Positions 1 to 14,100 of a DNA stretch of 64,000 bases are shown piece by piece; position 1 is the stretch's first letter, and every line of letters begins with the position of its first letter. The stretch lies in assembly GCA_034687125.1 (NCBI GenBank), contig JAQGBZ010000048.1:62001-126000 (forward strand). Direction: 5' to 3'. The position numbers were made by a program, and so were the translations under genes. The notes below the pieces were generated by a model, which worked only from the letters and a program-made list of their open reading frames with translations, searched no databases and had not been told where the DNA came from. Source of the stretch: Neelides folsomi (lineage: Eukaryota; Arthropoda; Collembola; Neelipleona; Neelidae).

Positions 1-3000
1 CCGTCGTTGTATCATCAAAAAGTCATTGGACAACCGCAATATAATTCAGCTCCTTACCATTACCAACAAGGGTCACTTGTTCCTTCTTACTACCACTCAC
101 TTAGTCAACAACATCAGCAACAGCAAAGGGCTCCCACACCGCCAACAACAATGGCAAATCATCAAACACCGCCAACATATTCCCATTATGCCTATCCGAC
201 CCAAACAACACCAAGCTACCATTACGCGACTCAACCTTTGAACCATGTTCCTTCCTATCCTGGTTATCAGCAACAGCCTTCGCAGCAACAACAGCAACAA
301 CCTCGACCTCCACAACAACCCGCCCCAAGTCCTCATTACCCTTCACATTATCCAATGATTCGGACTCCTTTGTTATATGCTCCACAGCCCACACCAGTTC
401 CAATTCCTCCGCCACAACAGAACAATGCAAGTTCTCATCAACAACTCCCCCCGCCGTCCGCCCAAATGAACCAAGTTCAAAATTCAACGAATATGAAACC
501 TCCGCCGCCACCGAATCCAATATCCGTTCCGAAGGGCCCATCAGGCCAACCGGGGCGATCTCAAAAGTCAGGCGGATCGAGGAAGAATCTAATATCCCTT
601 TTGCGCAACACAGTCGAAACTCGAATCAGCGAGAAGACAGAAAAGGAAAAGTTTCAATTCAATCATCAAACATGGAATTTTCATGGTCGGAAATACAACA
701 CGACCATTCCGCCTGTGAATCCCGCCAACACCAACGGCCTTCTCTCTTTAGGCGGAATGGCCGGGATAGGAAATGGTGGAGGGTTGACAAATAGTGAAAG
801 CGTTTTTGGAATTGGTCAAAGGACGTTAAAAGTTGAAAGTAGCGAAGTTCTGGGAGATTCACAGTCACAACTCAATCGAATTAGAACGAAAGCAGAAAAG
901 AAGCAACTTTTTCCAAATCTTCTCTCCCAAATTGAACAGGAAAATTCGGGGAAAACGGGGTTTGAAGGGAATTTCCCGAAAAATGCTGGGGACAATAGTT
1001 CGAGTAATTCCACCTCTGTTTTTGATTTCCGGGATGAGGATGATGAAACGGGAGTGATAAAGAAATTAAAAAGTCCTAAAGGGAAAGGAGAACGACGATT
1101 GAGCACGGCGAGTAATCCATCTCCAATTAAACCCTCCGTGTTTCCTCCATCGTCTCCTCCAAGGACTGGTGTGAATATTGTGAATAATAGTGATAATAGT
1201 CATTCAGTTTCTGCAAAGGCTCTTGCGGCCTCCGTTTCCGAGAATATTGATGCATTTTGGGCAGCGTGTGATTCATTTGTGGATGATCTGGCCTCAAATC
1301 CTACTAGTATTAAAAGCCGACGTGGAGGGCTTTGGACGAAATTAAAAAGTAAAGCTCAATCCGTAACTGGAAAATCGGGAGATCTTCAAGAACCCTCAGG
1401 TCAACCTAAGATCAAGAGGGTGAAGAAAAATGAGAGTGAGGAAGACTCGGATTTCCAAGTTGAGGAAGAAGAGGAAAAGTCTGAAGTTGAAGAAGTTGTT
1501 GGAACGGAAGAGGAGGAAGAAGAACCACGTGAGGATGAGTCTCATTCTACTTCTTCTAAATTGAGTAATATAAGTAATAAAAGTGTATCTGATGGCCCGC
1601 CGCCTGCAAAGAAAGCAAAGACTGGTCGAAAAAACTCTGCCACCAAAGGGAGGTTACGAAAGAAATCGAACAGCCCGGGAAAACGACGGGCTTCCAAAGC
1701 TTCCAACCATTCTGATGACTCTTCCGTGATAGGGAAAACTGGGAAGAAGAGACTGAGGAATGGGAAACAAGTCACGGCTTCAATCCCATCCGATCATGAA
1801 GAAGACGCCACCAGCCGATCCTCCATAGGAAGTTTGATCGAGAGTGAAGAGGATGACTCATCCGAGACTGACTTTTCCGGAGGTTCTGACGATGACTCGG
1901 ATTCTTCTAAACTTAGCGGACTTCGGAGTAGCGGTGATAGTGATAGCGAGTCAGAGGCTTCGGATGGAACTTTGTCCTCATCGGGTAAAACGAAGAAAAC
2001 TCGGCCTTCAACCCGATCCGGGAAAAGGAAGGGGAAGCTGAGAGGGAGCAAAAGGTTGAAACGGGGTGAAGGGAAAAGTAAGAGGAGAAGAGGAGGAAAA
2101 AGGAATTCAGCTGCTCGTCGCAATCTCCGATCCTCCCGAGCTGCGGCAAAGGAGAAAGCAAGGAATGAACGAAAACTCCGACCCAAACGAAACTGCGCCC
2201 CGACACCCGGGAAGGGAAAGCTCAAGGACATCTCTGGCGAAAGTATTCAATATTTCTTTTATATCTCTCCCCCCTAATTCCTTCCTTTCTTTCCTCCATG
2301 TCATTAATCCAGTCAAATCATTTATCAAAGGATTTGCTAAAAACCATTTTTCATCTTTTGTCATTTCAGAATGTATGTAAATATTTCATGGTACATCATA
2401 TATGTAAAGTATAAATACAGATAGTTTATTTACAGGTTGGACCATAAGTATCTTCTTTTTTAAATATACAATCGTATAAAAAAGAAAGATACTTATGGCC
2501 CATCCTGTACAGATATCATAGATAGTTTATTAAGATTTCCTTTATCATAATTCATCTTAGGGATTATTTTTGTATAGTTGTACTGTTAGTTGAGGGTTTG
2601 GGAAGAATCAGTGCGCCAATTTCTAGGAATTTGAGAATTATTTATTTTCTCATTTTTGGGCGAGTTGAAAGGTTCTAAGAATTGTTTTCTACTTGCAATT
2701 GAATTAAATAATAATAACGAGAATTTGATGGGGGTTTTGGAGCAAAGGGGATGTGCACCTTCGGCGAGAAGGAACGATTGTGTTGACCAAACTCCCTATG
2801 TTGAACTTATATGTATGGTGGTAGTGAGGGGGAAATAATGTGATTGATCGATATACGACTCACAGGTAGAATGCGCTCTTGTGTAATTGAGTATGCGTGA
2901 GTCTCTGGGGCTCATCAGGGCGATGAGTTTGTTTGAATTTATTTCAATATCACTCACTGAGCAATCCCTAACTCCCCTCTTTTTTATAACTTATTTATTC

Positions 3001-6000
3001 TTATTCTTCAACAATTTGGGATTTACAAACTCCGTCATTCTTCCCTTGTAGAGAGGGTTGTTAAATAAAATTTATTATTTCTTCAGAGAGTCTTTCAAGC
3101 AACAAGTGAAGTTTAAATATTATTTTTCATATCGATCGCCTCTTTAATTTGGGAATCTCATTTTTGTTGTGTTTGGTTTTAATAAGGTCATTTGTGAATT
3201 GTTAGCTTTGGAATAATCGATCGGCAATTGCTGGAACCAACATATAAATCCCAAGATTTCTAATAAATATTAATAAGTAGGTTCATATTATATTATCTGT
3301 ATATAAAAATATAGGTTCTATTACGTATTGCTATAATAGGTAAACATTATACAGTATTATGCAAATATAATAAATATCGTTTTTAGCAAGAAGATAGGTA
3401 GTGGAATTATAATTGTAAATAATGTGACAAGAATGTTTTAAAATTATTAAGAAATCAGTGTTTATAAATTCCTACAAATATTTATCAAATGCATTTAAAC
3501 TGTATAAAAAGAATTTTATATTTATTAAATTTCAATTACCTAATTGACTAAATACCAATTATTAGTATTATTATAGCTTATTGACTTTTCAGGAAATTAG
3601 TATTAGCTTATAAAACTATAAATTCCTTATATATGCCAAATTATTAAAGGGTATTTTGAAATATATTTAATATAACCACGTAGAATAATATCAAAGAGTC
3701 AAGAGAAATAAAAGTATTAAACACTTTTACATCCTAAAAATAACGTTTGTAATAAGATAGGATATGTAAATAGTTAAGGATTGAGAGTGACGCATTTACT
3801 GTCAAATTTTAGAACAAAAGAGTCATAGGGTATTAACTCTCAGAACCAATGGGTTTATTTATGATTTTTCATATTATTAAACTTGTGAACAATTGTAGTT
3901 AAATAGATCATAAAGACCAAGAAAGTTCAATTGATTCAATAATTGAATTCAATTCAAGTTGAATATAAAATTGAATACGACCAAAATATCCGGCGAGCTT
4001 TGAAATCATATTGTGAGTTTTGATAAATATTAAAAAAAAGTGCTTAAGTGCGACATTGAGAATTGAAATGTTACACCAATTGTTTAATGAAGAAAATCGA
4101 CTTTGCGTGTGAGAGAAGTCTTTGAACGATAAGGGAACTTCTTAATCTTATCTGACGAAGGAAAAACGAAGTGTGTTCAGATTCCTTCTTTACGCGTTCT
4201 TGTCAATGTAAGGAGAATTACGCAATGGGTTTAAATGGAGATTCATTAACAACCAGCGAGTGGGTAAATGTTCGGAGTGGGAGAAGTAAGGTGGGGATGA
4301 GTCGGGAGGTTTTGCTAAAACACACACTCACGTCTCATATGGATCTCTATGTATCTCATACGAGTATGCCTCTCTCAGTTCTCTCATGGTTCAAGAGAGG
4401 TTTAAATGAGGTTTTAGCAGAAGGTTTTGAGGGACCTTTTTTTCCACCAACTTCATTCAAGTTGGACGAGAGGGTGTAGTGATGGAGTGGATGAGGGAAA
4501 ATCACCTATTCAGGCCACGGCCCCACAAACTAAATGAATAAAAGAAATAGACATATTACATATGGGGACCTTGTTATTCAATACAGCTGAATCTCCCCCT
4601 AGTTTGATAATACTGGAGAATTTTATAGAAAATTTTACAGCTTATTGAAAGTTCCATACAATCATGTATATAATACAATCATGTATATAATTCTCTTTTA
4701 TACAATGTCATATAAGATCGCTCAATGGATTGTTAAAAGAAATTGACTTCAAAATTGGACCGTTTATTTCTTTGTATCATATAACAAATTAATGAATATT
4801 CATTATTTGCCATCTTGTATTTAGGACATTGTTCGATCTATCATATTGGTATATAATTATTTCCATATTATATAATATTTTTACATTCATTTACATAAAT
4901 AGAGCGTATAGTAAGCTTATAGTATTTAATATTGTAAAGGGGAATTCATTATGGTATAGGATTAGCGATAAATTATACCAGCAGTTTATAGCTTCGGAAT
5001 ATTAAATATTAATTTTGTTTATAAAAGGACTACTTAATTTTGTAAGGAGGAATATTGATTTTTGTAAGGTCACATTGTGGTTTTACGATTTTCGCATCCG
5101 TTATTAATTTAATCTTTTCTTTCGATTCCACATGTGTTTTTTAATACTTGGGTAGTTCAATAAGTAGTAAAAAAGAATTCAATTTTAATTTCTTTTTGAG
5201 TGGTTGAGACTTGTATGGTTGAAAAGATGTTAAATAATAAGTATATTTATTTAGGTATTGAAATGAGTTTGTGGAGGTTTTGGAGTGATTCCTTTCTGTT
5301 TTATGTTTTACATCTCCTATCAGACTAATTATTATAAACAATGAGTTTATTTACAAGGAATTTTACATAATATGTACGAGTCAATGAGACTTTAATGATA
5401 TTTTCCAACCATTCACCCTGCATAATGAATGTGGTTAAACAATGGTATGCCAAATTGTTTTCTGAGCTTAGTTCATAAAGGTTGATGTGGAAGGTTTATC
5501 TTTTATTTTCTCCCTCACTCAGAAATGTATGAATTTAGGGAGTAATATTATGTAAAGATATATTGATTAAAGAACTCATAACCGAGCTATTGAAAATGTA
5601 ATTACAATTAAGATTCGCTTTGCTGTTTTGCGGACTGAGGAGATTTAAAACCTTGGTTAAATGGCAAATACAGAGAAATAATATGCTCCGGCTAGCAAAT
5701 AATATTTCACCATTAAATATACAATTTATATTCATTAGACAATAACTTTATTTAATATACAAATACGTTAGTTCAAATAATGTTGTTAATGTTTATGTGT
5801 AATAATATTTGTTGTATGCATTAGGTTATTAGTTAAACTCAAATGAAAATAAGCACTTGAGAACTTATGTGTAATTTGCATAGGTTCATAATATTGGATG
5901 CATTATGAATATTTCATTCCAATGTGATGAGTCTACAATGGTTGTATTTAATGGTCTTGAGGTGAATATTAGTAAATGAGAACTGATAATGGTTTTCCTG

Positions 6001-8542
6001 TATGGGGTTCATATTTAAGTATAAGTACATTTATTAATATTTCACTTAACCATGGTATGGTGTCTCTTCAAATAGTGTTTTAGTGTTTAGCTCCAGTTAC
6101 TTCGTTGCTTTCCGATCGTCACCATTTACTTACATTTAGGTGTTCCATTTAAAAATATTTTCGTCAATTTGAACTTCTTTTTATTCATTGAATCATTGGG
6201 GGGGTATTTGTGATGTGTTTTTATAATAGTTGAATGAAAGGAGGGCAAATGAAGAAAACGCCTACTTTATTTCCAACTTGGCAAATTTCCTCCCTTTCCG
6301 ACATTCCTTGATAGATTGAGATATTCAATTTGTTCCTACACAACTTGTCTTACTTTATAACTCTTAATTAGGTGGAGAAGAAGGAGTGGAGCATGACGGA
6401 TCCTCAGGAGAAGAATGGATCATGAGGGGGGATCTGGGGAAGAAGAAGAAGAGGATTGTGTTCGGAGACGGATCAGATTTCAGAAGGCCGGGATGGGAAG
6501 AGGAATTGATAGATTTTAAGAAGAAATTGAGAATGCCGTCAAAATTAATCCGAGTGGCGAAACCATCTTCACTTTCTATGTCACCGGCTCCTGACCCTGA
6601 GAAGGAATGCGATGGATCTCCGAGTAAATCTGCAAAGGAAAATAAAAGCCCGTCGATTACTCCTTCCAAAAAGAAACCCAAAGGCCGCCCACCCAAAACC
6701 ACACCATCACCTGTGAAAGAATCCGAGCCAAAGGAGGAAAAACCGGCAGTTAAGAAATCCATAGGGAAGAAAAAAGGCAAAGGGAAAGATTTAAATAAAG
6801 AAGTTGAGAAAAGTGAAGAAATTGAGGAACCCAAAGTTGAGTCGCCGGTTGTCGAAAAAGTTAAATCTGCAGCGTCTAAGAAGAACCATGCGGGGAATCG
6901 TGGAAAAAATACCGGGCCTATCAATGTCAAAGAGGAACCACAATCAACTTTAAGTGACAATGAAGATGGGACGAAAGAGAAGAATGTGAAAGATGGAGCT
7001 ATTAAAGAAATGCAAATGTTACCAACGCCTGGACCCGCTGGAAGTAAATTTAATAAGAAAATGTCAATCAAGTCAGTCTTTGGCGTTGATTTGCCAATGC
7101 CTGTAAAGAAGACATTGAGAAGAAATAAATTCAAAAGTGGTTTTGATTACATTCGGAAAAAGAAAAAAGCTGTGGATCCATCCATCACGGCAACTCCACC
7201 TAAAAAACCAAAGGTTAGTTTTTGACCTTGTTTACAAACATTTTAAAAGATTTAAATTATTAAGTGAAATTCAGTAAGAATTTAATAATTAAGTTAATTA
7301 AGTAATTTATACAGAATTTGAATTAATTTTTAATTTTATGAATTTTTGTAGATTTCTCTTGAGAAGAATATGAGTGAAGAAGATGTACAAACTGAATTAA
7401 GAGGTTGGGTTCTTAATAAAGGACTTGGAGAGACAGCTCTTCATCGAGCGGCACGTTTGGGTTACCCCGACGTTGCGGCTTATGCTCTTGAAAATGACAT
7501 TTGCTCACCCAATTGCAAAGACAATGCTGGATATTCCCCTCTTCATGAAACGTCTATGAAGGGAAATATCGAAGTCGCCAAAGTTCTTTTAGCATATGGA
7601 GCCAATCCAAGTCAAGGAGCACCCGGAGGCATCAGGTAAATTGGAAATTTAATACGCTATGTATTTTGTATAAATATTAATATTAATGTGTAATATATTT
7701 AAGTATAATATTGATATTGATTAATACTAACATGTTGATATTATTATTATATTGGAAACTTAATATTGATTTAAAAGACACATTTAATAAATTGTTTAAA
7801 TGATCAATTTAGGCCGCTTCATGAAGCTTGCGAAAATGGTCATGTGGAGATCGTACGACTTTTGATAGCTTACGGAGCTGACCCCCTTTTGGCCACCTAC
7901 GCCGGACAATCACCGATGGAATTAGCTGAATCTCATGAGGAAGTGAAAACTCTCCTTCGCCAACATATCAACGATGTTCAAGGCAAAGAAGAGAAACCAT
8001 GGGAGTTTAGAGGATCTGGGAATTGGGCAGAAGCTCCATATGACAATGGATTTGATGTCACGCGGTCGCCTCCTGCAAATGATGAAGACGGAAGTATGGA
8101 CGGATTCGAATTTGAAGCTTCGGATGCTCCGCTGCCTCCACTTTATAAACTCAAAGTACTTTACTATTCTAATATTTAATTGATGATTTTTACAAATATT
8201 TAACGATATTTAATTAAATTAAACGCTAATGTTATGCATAATATAAATTCTAATTTAAGTTTGATGTTAATTTTTAATTTTTATTCTTAGGGTGAAACGT
8301 CGACTTATATCCTTTTCCAAGATTTGTTGTCCTTCATTGGTCAAACAAAAGAAAGATTCCTGAAAGTGAATCCAACTGCGGAGATTGTCGAGTTGAACTC
8401 GAATGATTTTCTGGAGCAAACCCATTGCTGTCACTTGTTAGGCGAAAGATTCAATCTCAACTCTTCGGATCTCCTCTCCCTCATTAAATATGATGACCGA
8501 GTGAAAAAGATGCTAAACATTGAGAGCTGCTTTATCAAATAA
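1..8542 (+). CDS. BCOR: BCOR-like corepressor of PRC1.1 (5' partial)
   Basis: Exons <1-2242, 6372-7213, 7352-7635, 7813-8155, 8291-8542; all junctions are GT-AG and phase-consistent, giving 1320 visible residues. The frame is open from base 1 with no ATG there, so the start lies upstream. Visible order: a Q/P/Y-rich N-terminal tract, long basic and acidic disordered stretches (about 480-1020), three ankyrin repeats (about 1054-1155, with GETALHRAARLGY and PLHEACENGH), then a linker and a C-terminal PUFD domain (about 1220-1318). The ankyrin-linker-PUFD order and sequence match vertebrate BCOR/BCORL1, where PUFD binds the RAWUL domain of PCGF1 and recruits a variant polycomb complex that ubiquitinates H2A. 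The nuclear role is inferred from the family. The first visible exon is long (over 2.2 kb) and followed by a 4.1-kb intron. An AATAAA overlaps the stop codon. Confidence 0.9.
2433..2507. mobile_element. Tiny Tc1/mariner-like MITE in BCOR intron
   Basis: A 75-bp element bounded by CAGGTTGGACCATAAGTATC on the left and its near-complement on the right. The arms are about 29 bp with a few mismatches. It is flanked by TA dinucleotides on both sides (2431-2432 and 2508-2509), the target duplication of Tc1/mariner transposons. It has no coding capacity; transcribed, it would form a hairpin. Confidence 0.7.
4658..4691. repeat. Two tandem 17-bp copies
   Basis: ACAATCATGTATATAAT occurs twice in a row with no mismatch, within the BCOR intron. 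Confidence 0.8.
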
Positions 8543-11150
8543 ATTAACATCTAATTATTACAGATACTAACCTACAGATACATACACTAAAAAATTACCT
8601 AATACTTTAAAATTAATATTTAAAAATTAATGTACCGAGATGAGGTCTTCAGAATTCGATAATTTTAAGTGGTAATGTACTTAAAGATATTCTATATTCT
8701 ACCAAACGAATGTTCATCTACCTATAATATATTCTACATATAAATGTATTTATTAGGATTAATTGATTTTAACAATACGTAAATCAAGATTGATACTGTT
8801 TAGATATATTCAATTGTAAATTCCATTTTAAGTATGGTAATTGTGTAATAAATTATCAAAGATTTTTTGATTCAATTCAATATTGTATACTGTTGATGGA
8901 TTTTAGATTAAAAACATTTCGACGGCTCTTTGTATGGATTTTATAAAATGTATTTTGATACCTTTTATTCGTTATTGTTGTTTTATATTAATGGTAATTA
9001 CATTGTTATTTTTCTTAAATGTTCCAACATTTAAACTTTTTTGTATAATTGACTGAATTTATAATTATACCTAATATATTTACAATTACCATTTAGGGGT
9101 TCAAGTAAATTGAACTTTAAATATTTTATATTTATGAGAGTGGAATGAAAAAAAAGTTAAATTGAGAGTTCAACATTCTTCATTCTTAATTCAATTTTGT
9201 TCAAATGGAGAAATTTTAATGAGGAAAATTTTTGTCTATTCAATTTTACACTAAATTGAATGTAAGAATTTTAAATAATACCAATATTTTAAATGACTCG
9301 AGTAGAAGTTGTGTATATTGTACAATCAAATTAACTCTTATCTAGTGTTATAAACATTTGCAGTAGGTTAAATAGTCTGTCTAATAATATTATTATGATA
9401 GGAGTTCATATTAAAGAAAATAACTAGTTCATGTGTAAATTATTGTAAATTCCTTGAATGAATTTTTCATTAAATATTTTTAGTTCACTTTACGTACAGA
9501 CAATTTTACGAACTCACACGTAAATCCCTTGTGTATTCATTTAAAAGATTTGTGTTAAATCTTCATTTGAATTATTTAATATTTAACGATGTGAATTCAT
9601 TGACCACTCGACAGCTCATGAATGATAATGGGCCAATATTTGATTTCATTACCATTTCGGTACCTTGTCGATGTATGTGAAAATGATAGGATAATGGAAT
9701 CAATAATGAAGTAATCTTTCAATTATGATTTAAATACAATTACGAAATGTAAAAATTCATTAATTTTTATTTGTTACATTTAATTTTACATTAAAATATC
9801 ATATTTTATGTTTGTGCAATAAATTCATGAGTTAAAGATTAATCACCCAGTGAATTCTTATATTTCATAATATGCATAATTATGCATTAAATGAAGCATT
9901 AAATTAATGGAATATAAAAATTAACTTTTTTTTTATTAAAATTGAAATTCATTTAACATTGACCTTAATTAATTAAATAACAAAGTAACGTTTATTTATT
10001 GTTTGTTTATTACACATTTTTACATTTTGCATTGGGAGCATAAAATAGAGACATCATGTCATTTACCCCTTCTGAAACTCAATAATTTTTCCACAATTAT
10101 ATTTTTAAACCGTATACAGCAGTACAGATCTCGTTTTGATTTTATGTTTACTGAACTTTCATTTATAATACATTTAACTTTTATGTATTGTAGAGTCTTT
10201 AACACATTAAATGTAATTGTAATTGTAATATCGAAGAGTTATACGTAAACACATTGTATTGTGAAAACTGGTCAAGGGAAGTCTTTTTGTCATTTTGTAA
10301 GTATTTAAAATTAATCATTCAGTTAGTCGTCTTTTATATTCGTAATGAACATGAATTATGTCTACAATATTACTTATTTTAAATTGTACACTTCACTTTC
10401 ATACTTTAACAATGTTTATTTAATATTTAGTTATTATTTAGTTTACAAAAATTATTGAAAATGGGAAACAAAGAATTATCATTAATCAACATATTTATTA
10501 TTAATATCATGAATGCATTCAAAATATTTTAATTAAGAAAAAACTTAAATTAGATTAAAAATATTCAACAACTTTAACAAAATTAACAATGATTATAAAA
10601 AAAATTTAATTAAATTCTCCTTTAGATTTTTCTCAAATTATTGCAGATACTGTTATATGTTACTTAATGTTAGTTACATAGTATAAAATAGAAATTGAGC
10701 TGAGCAAGAAAAGTCATTTTGTTAAACCAAATATTCATTATATTTAAAATTATCAAAACAATTAAAATCCATCCATAAATTCTCTAATCCTAATTAATGT
10801 ATAAATGAAAATTAATTAACAGATCCAAAAAAATCCCACCCGTACCTTATTGAATGTCAGTGTTCTATTATCAGTGCTTTGTGTTACTTTTATGTAATTA
10901 TCAAATATTAAGATTTTTCAAACATTTGCAATTCAACCTTTTGTTCATAGCCCTTTAGTTATTGTACCATTCTAGATCTTAATCTTTAAATATTACAATT
11001 TTATAAAAATTTAAAAAAAAGATTAATTATTTACCTATGTAATATTTAATGTAAAATTACAGATATTAACATGTCAGTTATAAATTTTTCTCTGTGAGTA
11101 TCTTAAGACAGGTTTCATAAGGCATTCATCAGATTCCATATCTTTGTAAA
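8543..11150. other. Intergenic spacer between BCOR and first ZP gene
   Basis: Very AT-rich DNA between the 3' ends of two convergent genes. Short open frames (for example 10003-10248) show no domain, signal or splice pattern. I see nothing functional beyond the 3' flanks. Confidence 0.6.
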
Positions 11151-14100
11151 TCACCACATTTTCCTAAAGATCACTAATGGAAATACTTGTTGATGTGGAA
11201 TTGGTGGAATTTGGTCTTGATGGCAGACAACTCGCTTCGATTGCACAGCTTGATAATGTGCATAAGCCAGAAAGACTAAAAAAATTATTTAATTCAGTTA
11301 AACTAATTTTTAATTTATTTTAAATAAGTTAATTATTGTAATGCATTCATAGTTTTAAGCTTTGGAATTTTGGTGTTAAATTGTGTTCAAATACCTGCAA
11401 TAAGGATGGCAGCTAAAGTGGCGAATCCAAGACCAAAGAACACAATTCCAAATCGAACCCTCGGGAGACAAATTCCATAAATGGCATCTTCTGGATTGCT
11501 CATTCGTCCCTTCAAAGTGGCCAAAGGCACCGTGTTGCTCACTGAAGCATTGAGGGCAAAGTTCAAGTCTGCCTGGGAAATGACTTTGAAGGCCCCTTGG
11601 ACTCCAATGACATCCGATGGGGACAAAACGGAACGACGAAGTCGGAGATTTCTTGGTCCTTTGGGGAAAACTGCCGCTGACACAATTGGCTGATGATCCA
11701 ATGAACCTTCTTCACCCATACGCTTCGAAACATTCTCTTGAGAACCTGTCGCTCCTCCTATATCAAAAATCACATTTACAATTAGTTTAAATTCCAACAA
11801 TCTCGTTTACTGAATAAGATTAAATCGATTGCTAAATATCTTATGATTTTTCCACTCAATTGAATAAAATCCTACGGTAATTGAATTTGAGACTCAAAGC
11901 ATTCAACGCACCTTTGTGCTCTATTACTCCAGTATGTATATATATTTAATATTATGTTATATTTAATAGATGTATGAATAAGTGTGTTAATGTCATTGGA
12001 TAATTTGCGAGTGTTAAACCAACCTGTCAAAGCTTCCTGTTTCGCCATGTTAATTGAATGGAGTGATTCTCCGGACTTGTCTTCGCTTGACTTCTCACTC
12101 GGAGCTTCTTGCACTTCTGGTTTGGCATTGGAACTATAACTGTTTCGAGGACTTGGCATTTCTTCTTCCTCTTTGTGTTCGGTCTCTCCGGTCTTTCCAT
12201 CTTGTTGCTGCTGCTGTTGTGGTTGTTGATGATAATGCTGGAACTCATTTTGTTCATGAATTTGCTGTTGTTGGTGAGCGTTTTGTTGTTGTTGCTGGAA
12301 TTGGATATTTTGTGGATGGGGTGGTCTTTGCTGTTGTTGGAATTGCTGAGGATGGATAAAATGTGGCGGCTGTCCTCCAGGATGTGGATGAGGAACTAAA
12401 ACCTGATGGCCGAAAGGACGCTGAGGGAACGGCGGAGTCTTGGTCGGGTATCGGGAATTAATGAGGGATTGGGGAGGGAACATGGGACGCTTTTGGATAA
12501 GATGTGGAGGAATCTGCGGTGGTGGACGACGTGGAGGTCGTTGGATATTTTGAGTTGGGAATGGAGGCGGAGGGAGAAGATGGGGACTTAATTCCGGGCC
12601 CAAATTAATTGGGTTATTTGAAGGTTCAACATGAATCGGTCCTTTGTTTTTTTCACTGTCGCCGGTGAGCTCATTCTCGCCTTTAGTTTTCTCAGACGGG
12701 ATTTCATTGATATTTACCTTTTCGGAATTTTGTTGGGATTCGTAGGCAATTGGTTCCAATATGCTGTGTTCGCCTTGGATTTGGTTCGTCTCAATAGCTT
12801 CTTTTTTATGTCCTGAAGAAGGTCCATGGGGCTGACAATGATCGGGACACCCGTGGCGACAAATCTCGACCGTACACCTCAAATGCACGTTGAGCATGTC
12901 AGGGAATTTGAATGCGTTGATGAAAGCGTATGTAAGAACCGTTGCTCGACCATCATCCAACTTGATCTGTTACAAATATGAATTTATATTTTATTATTAT
13001 ATTATTCCATTACTGTACATTATAAATATTACATACATGGTACATAGAATATATGCATATTTATTATATATGGTAATGTTCGTCTTATATTCAAATCTGT
13101 TCAAATCGTTTTTGAAGGGATTATACAATACATGGATTATATTTTGAATTTTGTTTAATGCACTTTTCTGTGGTTTAAAAAACGTCAAACAAGTAGCTCA
13201 AATTCATAATGGAGAATTGACACACAATTATGTACTAGAGGAATAGGAGGTCATATTGTGTGAATGGAAGTGACAACATTATGAACACAATCTGAAGACA
13301 TCCGTATTGTAACTTGGGTTAATTCTCATCTTTAAGTGACGTTTCATCTCTTCAGATTGTGAGCGAGTGACTGGGTTGGAAAATATGTGAAGATAAAGTG
13401 CAAACGCGTGGTGCGAATGAATGAAAGAAAAAATCACATTCCGATCTCACCTTTGAGAACTTGCCAATCAATTTGGGTCGAACGATGCAGCCTTCTGGGT
13501 CACTCAATTGAAGAATATGTCCGTTGTTTCCATCAGTTGCCTCGCATGCTTTCACCCTCATGTCAAATTCCCCTATTGAATCACATAAAATAATTAATAT
13601 TAATTAAATTAAATAAATTTTTTCAAATTAAAATTAGGAAGAATTCACCTGTTGGATCTTTGACGGCAACAACCATAGTTAAAGTTGACCCGAGCGGGAC
13701 AATGCCATTGAGTGGCGGAGCCCATGGTCCTTTGCCCTCTTGAATTTCCATCCAACAATCCACGTTGTCCCCGTGAAAGTTCAACTCGACAATGTCGAGG
13801 TCGGAGATGACCATTGGGGATGTTTTGGTTGCAGTTTTTTCGTAGTCGTTGAACCACTCGCACCGCAGCCGCTTGGCTTCATCCCAAGCTTCAATTAATT
13901 CCTCGTCGTATTGGACAACCACAGTGTTCTCGTAGAATTTTCCGTTGTTATCTGGCTTTGTTCCGCATTTATCATAGTAAATGTTGAAGACAAAGGTGGA
14001 TTGGCCGGTCCTGCAATAAATGGGAAAATTCCTACTTTTTATAACTGTTTGCATATTTTTGCCATTTCTTGTCTTTGGCTCGTGGGATGATTCAACCTTT

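Larger units (their letters stand above)
2243..6371 (+). other. Long first visible intron of the BCOR gene
   Basis: The donor GT is at 2243 and the acceptor AG ends at 6371. One base (a) before and two bases (gt) after the intron make a Ser codon and keep the frame. The intron holds a small MITE (2433-2507), a 17-bp tandem duplication (4658-4691) and AT-rich DNA. A 102-codon open frame at 4171-4479 lies inside it but shows no splice signals or recognisable domain. Confidence 0.75.

Noticed and set aside
4171-4479. 102-codon open frame in the BCOR intron
   Set aside because: No domain, no splice signals, no coding-like composition; probably chance.
6364-7134. Long minus-strand open frame opposite BCOR exon 2
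   Set aside because: Antisense shadow of a Lys/Glu/Ser-rich exon; the plus-strand exon joins in phase to both neighbours.
12027-12399. Overlapping open frames on both strands across the CAG/CAA-rich part of the first ZP gene
   Set aside because: Shadows of the glutamine-rich coding exon in other frames.
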